From assembly GCF_002095535.1 (NCBI RefSeq), contig NZ_MLJI01000001.1, positions 1,125,604-1,189,603 of the forward strand: a DNA stretch of 64,000 nucleotides, read 5' to 3'. This stretch comes from Pantoea cypripedii. Its GTDB lineage: Bacteria > Pseudomonadota > Gammaproteobacteria > Enterobacterales > Enterobacteriaceae. The translations under genes were made by a program, and so were the position numbers. Below the pieces are notes generated by a model, which did no database searches, was not told the DNA's origin, and was given only the letters and a program-made list of their open reading frames with translations. Positions 52,404 through 63,105 of this stretch are shown here, in pieces (positions within the stretch are counted from its first letter, which is position 1; each line of letters begins with the position of its first letter).

Positions 52404-53170
52404 GTGATGTTCAGCCGCTGGTGCGCGCCCGCAATGTGCAGAAAAGCTACGGTGATAATGAGGTGCTGAAAGGTATCGATCTGGATGTGTTTCCGGGCGA
52501 AGTGGTGGTGATCCTCGGGCCGTCCGGCTCGGGCAAGTCAACCTTTCTGCGCTGTATTAACCATCTGGAAGATATGAACGCCGGTTCGATCATGGTGGGT
52601 GATGAGCAAATTGGTTATGAATTAAAAAAAGGCATTTTGCATCGCCTGTCGCCACGCCGGATTGCCCATCAGCGCCAGAAGATTGGCATGGTGTTTCAGC
52701 AGTTCAACCTCTATCCGCATATGACGGTGCTGCAAAACATCATTGAAGCGCCGATTGGCGTGCATAAGTTCCCGCGCCAGGACGCGTTAAAACATGCCCA
52801 TGAGCTGCTCTCGACGGTGGGGCTGAGTGATAAAGCGGATGCCTGGCCGCGTCATTTGTCCGGTGGTCAGCAGCAGCGGGTAGCGATAGCGCGAGCGCTG
52901 GCGATTAAGCCATCACTGATGTTGTTTGATGAACCGACCTCGGCGCTCGATCCTGAGCTGGTGGGGGAAGTGCTGGCGACCATGCGCACGCTGGCGGATC
53001 AGGGATTAACCATGATTGTGGTCACCCATGAAATTGGTTTTGCCCGTGAAGCCGCTGACCGTGTGGTATTTATGGATGGTGGCGTGGTGGTGGAGCAGGG
53101 CAGCCCGGAGCAGGTGATTGGCAATCCGCAGCACCCGCGTACTCAGGCGTTTTTGAGCCGTTTTATCTGA
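52400..53170 (+). CDS. Polar-amino-acid-type ABC transporter ATPase
   Basis: 256 aa. Walker [10 protein letters not shown], signature [16 protein letters not shown], Walker [12 protein letters not shown] and the switch His in VVTHE are all intact. Last gene of the operon with the Pht5-like protein and amidase; overlaps the permease gene by 4 bp. Confidence 0.93.
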   Translation: MSDVQPLVRARNVQKSYGDNEVLKGIDLDVFPGEVVVILGPSGSGKSTFLRCINHLEDMNAGSIMVGDEQIGYELKKGILHRLSPRRIAHQRQKIGMVFQQFNLYPHMTVLQNIIEAPIGVHKFPRQDALKHAHELLSTVGLSDKADAWPRHLSGGQQQRVAIARALAIKPSLMLFDEPTSALDPELVGEVLATMRTLADQGLTMIVVTHEIGFAREAADRVVFMDGGVVVEQGSPEQVIGNPQHPRTQAFLSRFI

Positions 53171-53278
53171 AATTTGCCCGGTGGCCGATCTTACTCTGTT
53201 ACAGATTGCAGTTGAGCTGGCAAGCGATCTGCGCGTAAATATCAGTCACCGTTTTTCGCTAAGGTTGAAAGGTTAATT

Positions 53279-53482
53279 ATGGAAGGTATCAGTATTGCCA
53301 AACTGCTGATCATCGGTGCTCTCATCGTTCTGCTTTTTGGCACCAACAAGTTACGTTCACTGGGTGGCGATCTGGGTTCCGCAATCAAAGGCTTCAAAAA
53401 AGCCATGAAAGATGATGAATCCACCGCAACCAAAAGCACTGCTGAAGAAGCACCGGCAGAACGTGTCAGCCACAAAGAGTAA
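53279..53482 (+). CDS. tatE: Twin-arginine translocase subunit TatE
   Basis: 67 aa, TatA/E type: a short N-terminal helix ([40 protein letters not shown]) followed by an amphipathic region and acidic tail. It forms part of the pore complex exporting folded proteins. Location next to lipA and size equal E. coli TatE. Confidence 0.93.
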   Translation: MEGISIAKLLIIGALIVLLFGTNKLRSLGGDLGSAIKGFKKAMKDDESTATKSTAEEAPAERVSHKE

Positions 53483-53526
53483 TCTCTGCGGCTAACGTCA
53501 ATAAGTGTAAAAATTTATTACGTTGT

Positions 53527-53558
53527 AAAAAACCAGACTGATGCCAGTCTGGTTTTTT
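53527..53558. terminator. Bidirectional terminator between tatE and lipA
   Basis: A 14-bp perfect stem, AAAAAACCAGACTG with its complement, around ATGC. It gives T6 tails in both directions for the convergent tatE and lipA. Confidence 0.92.
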
Positions 53559-53564
53559 GTTTTC

Positions 53565-53587
53565 TGTAGCGGCGCGATTTATCGCGC
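53565..53587 (+). repeat. Intergenic palindromic repeat, copy B
   Basis: TGTAGCGGCGCGATTTATCG and the following CGC are identical, in inverse orientation, to 33035-33057. It lies between the tatE-lipA terminator and the lipA stop. Confidence 0.65.
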
Positions 53588-53641
53588 GCCTTTGGTTTTG
53601 ATGCAGCGACCGAACAGTGTCGCTGCGAATGGGCGCAGGGA

Positions 53642-54607
53642 TTACTTAACTTCCAGACCTTTGGCCTGCATGTCGGCATGGTAAGAGGAGCGCACGAACG
53701 GGCCACAGGCCGCGTGGGTGAAGCCCATTGCCATTGCTTCAGCTTTCATCTCATCAAACTCAGCAGGGCTGACATAACGCTGCACCGGCAGATGATGACG
53801 GCTCGGTTGCAGATACTGGCCCAGTGTCAGCATGGTGACGCCATGACGACGCAGATCGCGCATCACCTCAACAATTTCCGCATTGGTTTCACCCAGACCC
53901 ACCATCAGGCCGGATTTCGTCGGCACGTCCGGATGCGCTTCTTTAAAACGCTCCAGCAGCTTGAGTGACCACTCGTAGTTGGCGCCCGGTCGTACCTGAC
54001 GGTAAACGCGTGGGACGTTTTCCAGGTTGTGGTTGAACACATCTGGCGGCGTCGCGGTAAGGATTTCCAGCGCACGATCCATACGGCCACGGAAATCAGG
54101 TACCAGGGTTTCAATCTTGATCGACGGGCTTTTTTCGCGGATAGCGCTGATGCAGTCGGCAAAGTGCTGAGCACCGCCGTCGCGCAGGTCATCGCGGTCA
54201 ACCGAGGTGATAACCACATAACGCAGCGCCATATCGGCGATGGTTTGGGCCAGTTTCACCGGCTCGTTAGCATCGGGGGCAGTCGGGCGACCGTGTGCCA
54301 CATCGCAGAACGGACAACGACGGGTACAGATCGCGCCAAGAATCATAAAGGTGGCGGTGCCGTGGTTAAAACATTCTGCCAGGTTGGGGCAGGAGGCCTC
54401 TTCACACACCGAATGCAGGCCGTTTTTGCGCATGGCGGCCTTGATGCCCTGGATACGGCTGGAGTCGGCAGGAAGTTTGATCTTCATCCACTCCGGCTTG
54501 CGCAGAATTTCCTCGCGCTCAGTGACCACGGTTTTCACCGGAATCAGCGCCATTTTGTCGGCATCGCGATATTTGACGCCACGTTCCATCTGAATTGGTT
54601 TACTCAT
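53642..54607 (-). CDS. lipA: Lipoyl synthase
   Basis: A 321-aa radical SAM enzyme inserting two sulphurs into octanoyl groups on dehydrogenase E2 and GcvH. Auxiliary cluster cysteines [12 protein letters not shown] and radical SAM motif CTRRCPFC are present; the C-terminal [10 protein letters not shown] holds the auxiliary-cluster Ser. The ybeF gene found between lipA and lipB in E. coli is absent; the 175-bp gap contains no ORF. Confidence 0.96.
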   Translation of the reverse strand: MSKPIQMERGVKYRDADKMALIPVKTVVTEREEILRKPEWMKIKLPADSSRIQGIKAAMRKNGLHSVCEEASCPNLAECFNHGTATFMILGAICTRRCPFCDVAHGRPTAPDANEPVKLAQTIADMALRYVVITSVDRDDLRDGGAQHFADCISAIREKSPSIKIETLVPDFRGRMDRALEILTATPPDVFNHNLENVPRVYRQVRPGANYEWSLKLLERFKEAHPDVPTKSGLMVGLGETNAEIVEVMRDLRRHGVTMLTLGQYLQPSRHHLPVQRYVSPAEFDEMKAEAMAMGFTHAACGPFVRSSYHADMQAKGLEVK

Positions 54608-54782
54608 AAATCTGCAGGTTCCGGTCGGGATTGCGATTTGAAAGCTTCCTCACTCAAACTGAGAACCAGGCTTTCAACTTTATTTGAAAAAACTTGCAAA
54701 AACTTATATCATCTCGCAGCGCGGGAAGCAGCCGCTGTGAATGTCATCAGGTTACAAAATTGTAAATACGCACTGACAGACA

Positions 54783-55445
54783 TCACAGCGTGGGTTCATC
54801 CTGTCGCCACTCGCTGGTGGTAAAGCCGGTCAACTGGGCAAAATGCTGCACCAGACGTGGCTGGACATCAGCGGTGGTAACGCCGGGCTGGAACTGCCCC
54901 AGCTGTGTCATACGCATACCGGCATAACCACAGGGATTGATGCGCAGGAAAGGGGCGAGGTCCATCGCCACATTCAATGCCAGGCCGTGAAACGAACACC
55001 CTTTGCGGATGCGCAGACCGAGCGAGCAAATCTTCTCTTCACCCACGTACACACCTGGGGCATCTGGTCGCGCATGGGCGCTGACACCGTAATCCGCCAG
55101 GGTGGCAACCACCGTTTCTTCCAGTGCCGTCACCAGTTGGCGCACACCAAGCTTACGGCGTTTAACATCGATCAGCACATACATAACCTGCTGGCCGGGA
55201 CCGTGGTAGGTGACCTGGCCGCCGCGATCGCTCTGTACCACAGGAATGTCGCCGGGCATCAGCAGATGCTCAGCTTTGCCAGCCTGGCCCTGGGTAAACA
55301 CCGGGTTATGCTCCACCAGCCAGACTTCATCCGGGGTGTCGCTGTCGCGTTGATCGGTAAAGCGGTGCATGGCGTCAGAAATCGGCTGCCAGTCGCGCTG
55401 GCCGAGTTGACGAACAAGAAGCGTATTAGCTGACAAAACGGGCAT
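54783..55445 (-). CDS. lipB: Octanoyltransferase LipB
   Basis: 220 aa. It moves octanoate from ACP to lipoate-dependent proteins. Family motifs [15 protein letters not shown], the active-site Lys in [13 protein letters not shown] and the Cys in [10 protein letters not shown] are present. The start is uncertain: ATG 55445 is used; an in-frame TTG lies 21 bp upstream. Confidence 0.94.
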   Translation of the reverse strand: MPVLSANTLLVRQLGQRDWQPISDAMHRFTDQRDSDTPDEVWLVEHNPVFTQGQAGKAEHLLMPGDIPVVQSDRGGQVTYHGPGQQVMYVLIDVKRRKLGVRQLVTALEETVVATLADYGVSAHARPDAPGVYVGEEKICSLGLRIRKGCSFHGLALNVAMDLAPFLRINPCGYAGMRMTQLGQFQPGVTTADVQPRLVQHFAQLTGFTTSEWRQDEPTL

Positions 55446-55505
55446 CCGGTAAAGAGTGAGAGGCAAAGTATAACGCTGGCAAAGATCCCTTTGCCAGCGT
55501 CAGCA

Positions 55506-55769
55506 TTACAGCACCATGCGCACGATATCGATATTGCCTAACTCTTCATACAGGGTTTCAACCTGTTCGATGTGTGTGGCCATGATGGTGATGGAAACAG
55601 AATGATAATTGCCTTTGCTGCTCGGCTTCACATCTGGCTTGTAGTCGCCGGGCGCATGACGCTGCACCACAGCAACCACTTGATCAACCAGCTCCGGTTG
55701 CGCCAGACCCATCACTTTATAGGTAAAGGAGGTAGGGAATTCGAGCAGTTCATTCAGTTTGGTTTTCAT
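55506..55769 (-). CDS. ybeD: DUF493 protein YbeD
   Basis: An 87-aa ferredoxin-like (ACT-like) protein, nearly identical in pattern to E. coli YbeD ([20 protein letters not shown]...[13 protein letters not shown]). Function unknown; it is conserved beside lipB. Start at 55769 by family alignment; the upstream open frame is the dacA terminator region. Confidence 0.92.
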   Translation of the reverse strand: MKTKLNELLEFPTSFTYKVMGLAQPELVDQVVAVVQRHAPGDYKPDVKPSSKGNYHSVSITIMATHIEQVETLYEELGNIDIVRMVL

Positions 55770-55794
55770 ATTGACTCCGGTGCATAAAAAACAG

Positions 55795-55814
55795 GCTCCC
55801 GCCTGAGCGGGAGC
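55795..55814 (-). terminator. Terminator of dacA
   Basis: GCTCCCGC and GCGGGAGC pair around a 4-nt loop; on the minus strand the stem is followed by CTGTTTTTT. Confidence 0.85.
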
Positions 55815-55988
55815 AATAATCCCCGTCATATTTCAGTCTGCAGGTGCGTTGGCTACGTTCGTTCACCCCAGTCACTTACTATTGTAAGCTCCCGGGGATG
55901 AACTCGCTTGCCGCCTTCCTGCACCCTGAACTATTTAGGGGATAGTAAATATATGATGGTATATGGCGGGTTTTTCAACCATACGGCC

Positions 55989-57200
55989 TTAGCCGAACCA
56001 GTGGTGGAACATCAGTTTGATGTAATCAATGATACGACTGATGAAACCGCCTTCCTGCACTTCGTTCAGCACCACCAGCGGACGCTGTTCAATGGTTTTG
56101 CCATCCAGCTGGAAGTTGATGCTGCCCACCACCTGGTTTTTCTGTAGCGGCGCATGCAGTTCGGTGTTGTTCAGCACGTAGCTGGCTTTCAGATCTTTCA
56201 TGCGGCCACGCGGGATGGTCAGATAAGCATCTTTCTCCACGCCGAGCTGCACGCGGTCGCTGTTACCAAACCACACCGGCTCAGAAGCAAATTCTTTACC
56301 GGCCTTCAGCGGTGCCACGGTTTCAAAGAAACGGAAGCCCCAGGTCAGCAGTTTTTTGCTCTCGGTTTCACGACCTTTGTAGGTATGGCCGCCCATCACC
56401 GCCGAAATCAGACGCATTTGGCCTTCGGTTGCTGACGCCACCAGGTTGTAACCTGCGGCATCGGTATGGCCGGTTTTGATGCCATCGACATTGAGGCTGG
56501 TATCCCACAGCAGGCCGTTACGGTTCAGCTGGCGGATGTTGTTAAAGGTGAACTCTTTCTCGTGATAAACCGCGTACTCGTCCGGAACGTCACGAATCAG
56601 TGCCTGGCCGATCAGCGCCATATCGCGGGCTGAGCTGTACTGGCCGTCTGCATCCAGACCGTGTACCGTCTGGAAATGGGTGTTTTTCAGACCCAACGCC
56701 TGCACATAATTGTTCATCAGGTTGACGAAGGCATCCTGGCTGCCTGCCACATAATCGGCCATGGCAACACAGGCATCGTTACCGGATTGCAGCACGATAC
56801 CGCGCGTCAGCTGCGAAACGGGAACGCGATCGCCTGGTTTGAGGAACATCAGCGAGGAGCCTTTAAATACCGGGTTACCGGTCGCCCAGGCATCTTTACC
56901 CACGGTGACAATATCATCCTGATGGATTTTACCCGCTTTGACCGCCTGGCCGATGACGTAGCTGGTCATCATTTTGGTCAGACTGGCTGGGTCGCGACGT
57001 GCATCGGCGTTCTTTTCCGCCAGCACCTTGCCCGAGTTATAGTCGATCAGAACGTAAGCTTCAGCATCAATGTCCGGGACACCCGGAATCATGGTTTTGA
57101 GGTTTACATCGTCCGCCAGGGCGGCATGGCTGAGTGAAAGGGCGACCAGTGATCCCACTGTCAGGCGTTTCAGAAAACGAGAAGGTTTCAGCGTATTCAT
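55989..57200 (-). CDS. dacA: D-alanyl-D-alanine carboxypeptidase PBP5
   Basis: 403 aa. Signal peptide to about residue 29, a penicillin-binding domain with SLTK (SxxK), SGN ([10 protein letters not shown]) and KTG ([10 protein letters not shown]), then a beta-rich domain and an amphipathic membrane-binding C-terminus ([16 protein letters not shown]). It trims pentapeptides in the periplasm and maintains cell shape. Confidence 0.96.
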   Translation of the reverse strand: MNTLKPSRFLKRLTVGSLVALSLSHAALADDVNLKTMIPGVPDIDAEAYVLIDYNSGKVLAEKNADARRDPASLTKMMTSYVIGQAVKAGKIHQDDIVTVGKDAWATGNPVFKGSSLMFLKPGDRVPVSQLTRGIVLQSGNDACVAMADYVAGSQDAFVNLMNNYVQALGLKNTHFQTVHGLDADGQYSSARDMALIGQALIRDVPDEYAVYHEKEFTFNNIRQLNRNGLLWDTSLNVDGIKTGHTDAAGYNLVASATEGQMRLISAVMGGHTYKGRETESKKLLTWGFRFFETVAPLKAGKEFASEPVWFGNSDRVQLGVEKDAYLTIPRGRMKDLKASYVLNNTELHAPLQKNQVVGSINFQLDGKTIEQRPLVVLNEVQEGGFISRIIDYIKLMFHHWFG

Positions 57201-57299
57201 GTTCAGGACTACAACATCCGTGAGGTTGAGAGTAAAAAAAAGTGCCTTGACTCAAGCAAACGCCTGATTGGGCGACATCTTGCTTTGCAAAACTGTAGT

Positions 57300-57323
57300 A
57301 ACCAGGCAGCACTATGCCTGGTT
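57300..57323. terminator. Hairpin downstream of rlpA
   Basis: AACCAGGCA and TGCCTGGTT pair around GCACTA, 8 bp after the rlpA stop on the minus strand. A T-run is lacking, so it is at best a weak terminator. Confidence 0.5.
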
Positions 57324-57330
57324 GTTATTA

Positions 57331-58437
57331 TCACATGCCGTTATGCGACGTGGTAATAAATGAACTCATCTGCGCTTCGTTGTTCAGGCGCTGCTGCAAT
57401 GCAGCGGCTTCCGCGCGGGATTTATAGCCACCCAGCTGCACGCGATAAACGTTGCCATTGGCTTCAACCGAACCCGGTACGCCGAAACGTTTGCCGAGGC
57501 TGGTTGCCAGCTCGCGTGCGCGGGCGGCATCGTTAAGTGCGCCCACCTGCACCACATAACCGCCAGCGCTCTGGCTGGTGGCTGGCGCTGCAGCTGCGGC
57601 TACCGGAGCGGCTACCGCAGCAGTCGCCGCGGGTGCAGACGCAGCGGCGGCCGGTTGCGGTTCGCTGCCTTCCAGTACGCCATTGGCTAACGGTTGCGGT
57701 GCGCCAAGAAAACCATTGCTGCGCACCGGTGCGCCCATGCCATCGCTGCTTTGCAGCGTGCTGTTATCCACCGCGCGGACATCCTGCGCCGGAGGTGTGG
57801 CGCTTTGGGTGCTGGCACTGCCGCCCATCATCACCATGCCGCCGCCCAGGTCAGGACGTGCTGGCAGTGCGTAACTTTGTTTAGCGACCGTGGTACCAAT
57901 GGTGCCGGGACCCGACAGCGTGCCGTCCGGTGCGACATTGATATAGTCAACGCGTACACGGGTATTATTCGAGATATTCAGACGGTCGGCTGCGGCGCTC
58001 GACAGATCGATAATTCGGCCCGGTGTGTAGGGACCGCGATCATTGACGCGTACCACGATCTGACGACCATTCGCCAGGTTAGTGACGCGCACATAGCTGG
58101 GTAAGGGCAGGGTCGGATGAGCCGCGCTCATGGCGTTAGGATCGAAGGTCTCACCAATCGCGGTACGATTGCCCTGGGCTTCAGTACCATAGGAAGTGGC
58201 TAAACCCACTTCACTGAAGTTAGAAGGATCTTTAACGATACGGTAGGTTTTACCGTTGACGCTATAGTCCTGGCTGGTTGACGGATTGATCGGTTCATAG
58301 CGCGGTTCCACCCCCGGAATTTCAACCACCGGGCCGTTGTAAGCCGGTTGTGGTGGGGCGGTATTCTGCGGTTCCTGAGAGGAACAGGCAGCCAGTACCA
58401 ATGATGCCAGAGCAACCCCAAGCCAGTCCTTACGCAT
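57331..58437 (-). CDS. rlpA: Septal ring lytic transglycosylase RlpA
   Basis: A 368-aa outer-membrane lipoprotein. Lipobox LAAC near residue 19; double-psi beta-barrel with GLATSYGTEAQGNRTAIGE and RVNDRGPY; an Ala/Pro-rich linker; a SPOR domain at the C-terminus (YVVQVGALNDAARARELATSL) that targets denuded glycan at the septum. Start at 58437 (MRKDWLGVAL). Confidence 0.94.
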   Translation of the reverse strand: MRKDWLGVALASLVLAACSSQEPQNTAPPQPAYNGPVVEIPGVEPRYEPINPSTSQDYSVNGKTYRIVKDPSNFSEVGLATSYGTEAQGNRTAIGETFDPNAMSAAHPTLPLPSYVRVTNLANGRQIVVRVNDRGPYTPGRIIDLSSAAADRLNISNNTRVRVDYINVAPDGTLSGPGTIGTTVAKQSYALPARPDLGGGMVMMGGSASTQSATPPAQDVRAVDNSTLQSSDGMGAPVRSNGFLGAPQPLANGVLEGSEPQPAAAASAPAATAAVAAPVAAAAAPATSQSAGGYVVQVGALNDAARARELATSLGKRFGVPGSVEANGNVYRVQLGGYKSRAEAAALQQRLNNEAQMSSFITTSHNGM

Positions 58438-58447
58438 GTGCAGCCTC

Positions 58448-59566
58448 TTAAACGCTTTTAGATAACATTTTTCGATGAGTATGGATCGACATGACGATGC
58501 CAAATCCAGCCATTAGTACAATCAATGCCGATCCGCCGTAGCTGACCAGCGGCAGCGGTACGCCAACCACCGGTAAGATACCACTAACCATGCCAATGTT
58601 AACGAAAACATAAACGAATAAAATCAGCATCAAACCTCCCGCCATCACGCGACCAAAGGTGGTTTGTGCACGGGCTGCGATAATCAAACCACGCATAATC
58701 AGCAGCAGATACAGCACCAATAGCAGCAGCACGCCGACCAGCCCCAGTTCTTCCGCCAGTACGGCAAAGATAAAGTCAGTATGGCGCTCAGGCAAAAACT
58801 CCAGCTGCGACTGGGTGCCATGCAGCCACCCTTTACCGCGCAGGCCACCTGAGCCGATGGCAATTTTGGACTGAATGATGTGATAACCGGCACCCAGTGG
58901 ATCGCTCTCGGGATTGAGCAGCATCATCACGCGGTCGCGCTGATAATCGTGCATCAGGAAGAACCACAGCACCGGGATAAACGCCGCAATCAGCAGCACC
59001 GCAACGCCAATCAGTTTCCAGCTCATGCCTGACAGGAACAGCACGAACAAACCTGATGCAGCGATCAGGATTGAGGTCCCGAGGTCAGGCTGCGCCGCAA
59101 CCAGCAGGGTCGGGGCGAAGATCAGGATCAGTGCGATGCCGGTGTTCTTCAGCGTTGGCGGACACACATCGCGGTTGATAAAGCGCGCCACCATCAGTGG
59201 CACGGCTATTTTGGCGATCTCCGACGGCTGGAAGCGCACGATACCTAAATCCAGCCAGCGCTGCGCCCCTTTACTGATATGGCCGAAGGCATCAACGGCA
59301 ATCAGTAATATCACGCAGATGATGTAGAGATAGGGTGCCCAGCTTTCGTAAACGCGCGGTGGCACCTGCGCCAGCACGATCATGATTACCAGACCCATCA
59401 CAATCTGGCCGATTTTACGTTCCATCATGCCGGGATCCTGGCCACTGGCGCTCCAGATAACGAAAGCGCTATAGACCAGCAGGCCGATGATCACCAGCAT
59501 AAAGAGGGGGTCAATATGGATGCGCGTCCAGATCGTTCTTTTCTGCGGACTATCGTTCATGGACAT
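58448..59566 (-). CDS. mrdB: Rod-shape SEDS glycosyltransferase RodA
   Basis: A 372-aa integral membrane protein with 10 segments that polymerises peptidoglycan in the elongasome with PBP2. The region [23 protein letters not shown] and the catalytic-loop stretch [32 protein letters not shown] match E. coli RodA almost completely. Two bp after mrdA. Confidence 0.96.
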   Translation of the reverse strand: MSMNDSPQKRTIWTRIHIDPLFMLVIIGLLVYSAFVIWSASGQDPGMMERKIGQIVMGLVIMIVLAQVPPRVYESWAPYLYIICVILLIAVDAFGHISKGAQRWLDLGIVRFQPSEIAKIAVPLMVARFINRDVCPPTLKNTGIALILIFAPTLLVAAQPDLGTSILIAASGLFVLFLSGMSWKLIGVAVLLIAAFIPVLWFFLMHDYQRDRVMMLLNPESDPLGAGYHIIQSKIAIGSGGLRGKGWLHGTQSQLEFLPERHTDFIFAVLAEELGLVGVLLLLVLYLLLIMRGLIIAARAQTTFGRVMAGGLMLILFVYVFVNIGMVSGILPVVGVPLPLVSYGGSALIVLMAGFGIVMSIHTHRKMLSKSV

Positions 59567-59568
59567 GC

Positions 59569-61473
59569 TTATTCACCTTCGTAACCGGGTGGCGTCGGTG
59601 CGGCTTCTGGCAGCACCGTGTTGTTATCGCCTAACATAATGTGGTCGAGAATCTGACGCATCACCGAGCCAACAGCCGGACCCGCACCGCCGTTCTCCAG
59701 AATCATGGTGACGGCGACACGCGGTTTATCGAACGGCGCGAAGGCGGTCATCAGCTTGTGGTCGCGCAGATGCTCAGCAATTTTGTGTGCGTTATAGGTT
59801 TCGTTCTCTTTCAGACCGAATACCTGGGCCGTACCGGATTTGGCGGCGATTTTATAGGGTGCGTCGGCAAAGCTCTTATGCGCAGTGCCGTTAGGGCGGT
59901 TGGCAACGCCATACATCCCGTCTTTGGCGATCTCCCAGAAGCCGGAGTGGATATCGCCAATCGGTTCATCTGCTGGTTGGCGATACGGCACCATGGTGTG
60001 GCCTTCACGGGTGGCGTGCAACAGATGCGGCACTTTTATTACCCCATCGTTTATTAAAATCATCATCGCTTTGTTCATCTGCACCGGTGTGGCAGTCCAG
60101 TAGCCCTGGCCGATCCCCACCGGGATGGTATCGCCCTGATACCAGGGTTTCTTAAAGCGTTTCAGCTTCCAGTCACGCGTCGGCATATTGCCGGGGCTTT
60201 CCTGCGGCAGGTCAATGCCGGTGCGATGGCCGTAGCCAAATTTGGTCATCCATTCAGACAGGCGATCAATCCCCATGTCATAGGCAACTTGATAGAAGAA
60301 GGTATCGGCGGATTCTTCCAGCGCTTTGGTGACGTTGAGACGACCATGGCCCCATTTTTTCCAGTCACGATAACGCTTTTCAGAACCCGGTAACTGCCAC
60401 CAGCCGGGGTCAAACAGGCTGGTGTTGCGGTTAATCACTCCGGCACTGAGCGCTGATACCGCGACATAAGGCTTCACCGTGGATGCCGGAGGGTAGGCGG
60501 CCTGCAAGGCGCGATTATAAAGTGGACGGTTTTCATCGCTGAGCAGCGCTTTGTAATCTTTGCTGGAGATACCATCGACGAACAGATTCGGGTCGTAGCT
60601 TGGTGTTGAAACCAGCGCGAGGATTTCCCCGGTGCGTGGGTCGCTCACCACCACCGCCGCACGGCTGCCCGCCAGCAGCGTTTCGATGTACTGCTGCAAT
60701 TTGAGATCGATGGTGAGATAGATATCGCGCCCGGCCTGCGGTGATTGTTCATGCAACTGACGGATCACCCGGCCACGGTTATTCACCTCGACTTCTTCAT
60801 AACCGGTGGTGCCGTGCAGCACATCCTCGTAATAGTTTTCGATACCCAGCTTGCCGATGTCATGCGTTGCCGCATAGTTCGGCCATTTGCCTTCCTGATC
60901 GAGACGCGTGACATCACGATCGTTAATTTTCGACACGTAGCCCACCACATGGGTCAGCGTTTGTCCGTAGGGATAGTAGCGGCGCTGGTAGCCTTTCACT
61001 TCCACGCCAGGGAAGCGGTACTGATTGACAGCAAAACGTGCCACCTGCACATCGCTCAGGGCGGTTTTGACCGGAATGGAGGTGAAGCGGCGAGAACGCT
61101 TGCGTTCTTTTTCGAACGCGTCCAAATCGTCATCAGTGAGATCGAGGATCGGGCGCAGGTCCTGTAGCGTTTGCTTCAGGTCATCGACTTTTTCCGGCAC
61201 CAGCTCGGCCTGATAAATGGTGCGGTTCAGCGCCAGCGGCACGCCGTTGCGATCAAAAATGATACCGCGGCTCGGTGCCACCGGCACCAGCTTGATACGG
61301 TTGTCATTGGAGCGGGTGCTGTAATCAGCAAAACGCAGAATTTGCAGGTGGTACAGGTTGACCACCAGAATACCGGAAAGCAGCAGGATGCCGAAAAAGG
61401 CCACCAAAGCCCGACGGACAAACAGCTTTTGTTCGGCAGTGTAATCGCGAAAAGCGTTGCTTTGTAATTTCAT
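59569..61473 (-). CDS. mrdA: Penicillin-binding protein 2
   Basis: 634 aa. One N-terminal membrane anchor (residues ~22-42), a dimerisation/pedestal domain, and a transpeptidase with SxxK ([11 protein letters not shown]), SxD and KSGTAQVFG. It cross-links wall peptides during elongation together with RodA. The start [15 protein letters not shown] matches E. coli. Confidence 0.97.
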   Translation of the reverse strand: MKLQSNAFRDYTAEQKLFVRRALVAFFGILLLSGILVVNLYHLQILRFADYSTRSNDNRIKLVPVAPSRGIIFDRNGVPLALNRTIYQAELVPEKVDDLKQTLQDLRPILDLTDDDLDAFEKERKRSRRFTSIPVKTALSDVQVARFAVNQYRFPGVEVKGYQRRYYPYGQTLTHVVGYVSKINDRDVTRLDQEGKWPNYAATHDIGKLGIENYYEDVLHGTTGYEEVEVNNRGRVIRQLHEQSPQAGRDIYLTIDLKLQQYIETLLAGSRAAVVVSDPRTGEILALVSTPSYDPNLFVDGISSKDYKALLSDENRPLYNRALQAAYPPASTVKPYVAVSALSAGVINRNTSLFDPGWWQLPGSEKRYRDWKKWGHGRLNVTKALEESADTFFYQVAYDMGIDRLSEWMTKFGYGHRTGIDLPQESPGNMPTRDWKLKRFKKPWYQGDTIPVGIGQGYWTATPVQMNKAMMILINDGVIKVPHLLHATREGHTMVPYRQPADEPIGDIHSGFWEIAKDGMYGVANRPNGTAHKSFADAPYKIAAKSGTAQVFGLKENETYNAHKIAEHLRDHKLMTAFAPFDKPRVAVTMILENGGAGPAVGSVMRQILDHIMLGDNNTVLPEAAPTPPGYEGE

Positions 61474-61507
61474 CCGCTGCGTTTAATGTCCGGGGTTGGC
61501 CTGGCGT

Positions 61508-61978
61508 TTATTCACGGTGATAAGGATGATTGGCGGTGATGCTCCAGGCACGGTACAGGCTCTCGGCCACCAGCACACGTACCAGCGGATGTGGCAGCGT
61601 CAGGGCCGACAGCGACCAGCTCTGTTCTGCCGCCGCCTTACAGGCAGGCGACAGGCCTTCAGGCCCGCCGATCAACAGGCTGACATCGCGGCCATCCTGC
61701 TTCCAGCGTTCCAGCTGCTGTGCCAGCTGCGGGGTTTCCCACGGTTGCCCGGGAATATCCAGCGTCACAATGCGGTTACCTTTGCCCACGGCCGCCAGCA
61801 TCGCTTCACCTTCTTTTTCAAGAATGCGTTTGATGTCAGCGTTTTTGCCGCGTTTACCTGCTGGCACTTCGGTCAGTTCCAGCGGCATATCTTTAGGGAA
61901 ACGGCGCAGATACTCGGTGAAACCGGTCTGAACCCAATCCGGCATTTTGGTGCCGACGGCCACAAGCTGCAATTTCAC
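61508..61978 (-). CDS. rlmH: 23S rRNA pseudouridine-1915 N3-methyltransferase RlmH
   Basis: 156 aa, SPOUT fold with the knot motif [17 protein letters not shown] and C-terminal [18 protein letters not shown]. Methylates helix 69 of 23S rRNA. Three bp after rsfS, so cotranscribed. Confidence 0.96.
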   Translation of the reverse strand: MKLQLVAVGTKMPDWVQTGFTEYLRRFPKDMPLELTEVPAGKRGKNADIKRILEKEGEAMLAAVGKGNRIVTLDIPGQPWETPQLAQQLERWKQDGRDVSLLIGGPEGLSPACKAAAEQSWSLSALTLPHPLVRVLVAESLYRAWSITANHPYHRE

Positions 61979-61981
61979 CGC

Positions 61982-62299
61982 TTAGCTCCAGAGCTTTTCC
62001 AGCTCATACAGCTGACGGCTGTCTTCCTGCATGACGTGCACAATCACGTCACCCAGATCGACCACCACCCAATCGGCTGCCGCTTTACCTTCAACGCCTA
62101 ATGGCTTCAGGCCCGCAGCGCGTGACTCCTGCATGACATGGTCAGCAATTGAGGTCACATGACGGGTTGAGGTGCCGGTGCAGATAATCATGCAATCGGT
62201 GATGCTGGATTTGCCCTGAACGTCAAGCGCGACGATATCCTGGCCTTTGAGATCATCAATCTTATCAATAACGAACTCTTGGAGTGCTTTACCTTGCAA
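61982..62299 (-). CDS. rsfS: Ribosome silencing factor RsfS
   Basis: A 105-aa protein that binds ribosomal protein uL14 and blocks subunit joining in starvation. Family stretch [21 protein letters not shown] and [22 protein letters not shown]. The start is TTG at 62299, supported by AAGGGGAACC and by family alignment (MQGKAL). Confidence 0.95.
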   Translation of the reverse strand: MQGKALQEFVIDKIDDLKGQDIVALDVQGKSSITDCMIICTGTSTRHVTSIADHVMQESRAAGLKPLGVEGKAAADWVVVDLGDVIVHVMQEDSRQLYELEKLWS

Positions 62300-62460
62300 A
62301 AGGTTCCCCTTAAATCAGGTGATTACGGGCAGGCTGAATGCCCTGGAAACGCAGCCAAAAATGAAGCGGCGCAGTATAGCATGCCGCGATTGGTCGCGAT
62401 ATATACCCGTTATACATCAAATTGCAGGAGCGTTAACTGTCAGCGAGCCTGCAAGCCGAA

Positions 62461-63105
62461 TTATTTAAGGTATAAGCCTGCGCGATCGATATAGTCGATG
62501 ACCGCCGCAGGCAGTAAATCCGCGCAGGACTCGCCCTGTAAGCGACGCTGGCGGATCTCGGTGGCTGAAATATCAAAAAGCGGCGTATCGGCCAGCCAGA
62601 TAAGGCCAGCCGGAAGGCGATGCAGTTGTTGCACATCGCGCGCGAGATGCTGATCCAGCCACTGCTGCATCTCAGGGGTGTCCATTTGCGCCGGATAAGC
62701 CGGGCGTTTGCACACCAGCAAATGACACAGCGACAACAAATCCTGCCAGCGGTGCCATTTGGCTAACGTTAGCAGAGAATCCTGGCCAATGATAAACCCC
62801 AGGGGCTGCTGATCACCACGTTGCGCACGCAATGCTTCCAGCGTTGCCACCGTCCATGACGGCGTTTCCCGCTCCAGCTCGCGCGTATCGATATCAAACA
62901 ACGGGCGGTCTGCAATGGCACAGTGCAGCATGGCGACGCGCTGTTGCGCACTGGCCTGGGGTTGCGGGCGATGCGGTGGCACATTGTTCGGCAGCAGCGT
63001 CACCTTTTTCAGGCCGATCTGTTGCGCCAGTGCTTCGACCGGACGCAAATGTCCATAATGGATGGGATCAAAGGTGCCGCCGAACAGGGCGTCAAGTTCA
63101 GACAT
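62461..63105 (-). CDS. nadD: Nicotinate-mononucleotide adenylyltransferase NadD
   Basis: 214 aa. It makes deamido-NAD from nicotinate mononucleotide and [14 protein letters not shown] near the N-terminus holds the HxGH nucleotidyltransferase motif; ISATEIR near the C-terminus is the second motif. ATG 63105 lies inside the holA 3' end, overlapping by 8 bp. Confidence 0.95.
   Translation of the reverse strand: MSELDALFGGTFDPIHYGHLRPVEALAQQIGLKKVTLLPNNVPPHRPQPQASAQQRVAMLHCAIADRPLFDIDTRELERETPSWTVATLEALRAQRGDQQPLGFIIGQDSLLTLAKWHRWQDLLSLCHLLVCKRPAYPAQMDTPEMQQWLDQHLARDVQQLHRLPAGLIWLADTPLFDISATEIRQRRLQGESCADLLPAAVIDYIDRAGLYLK

Noticed and set aside
54029-54823. 264-aa plus-strand ORF over lipA
   Set aside because: Antisense to lipA; no recognisable domain or ribosome-binding site.
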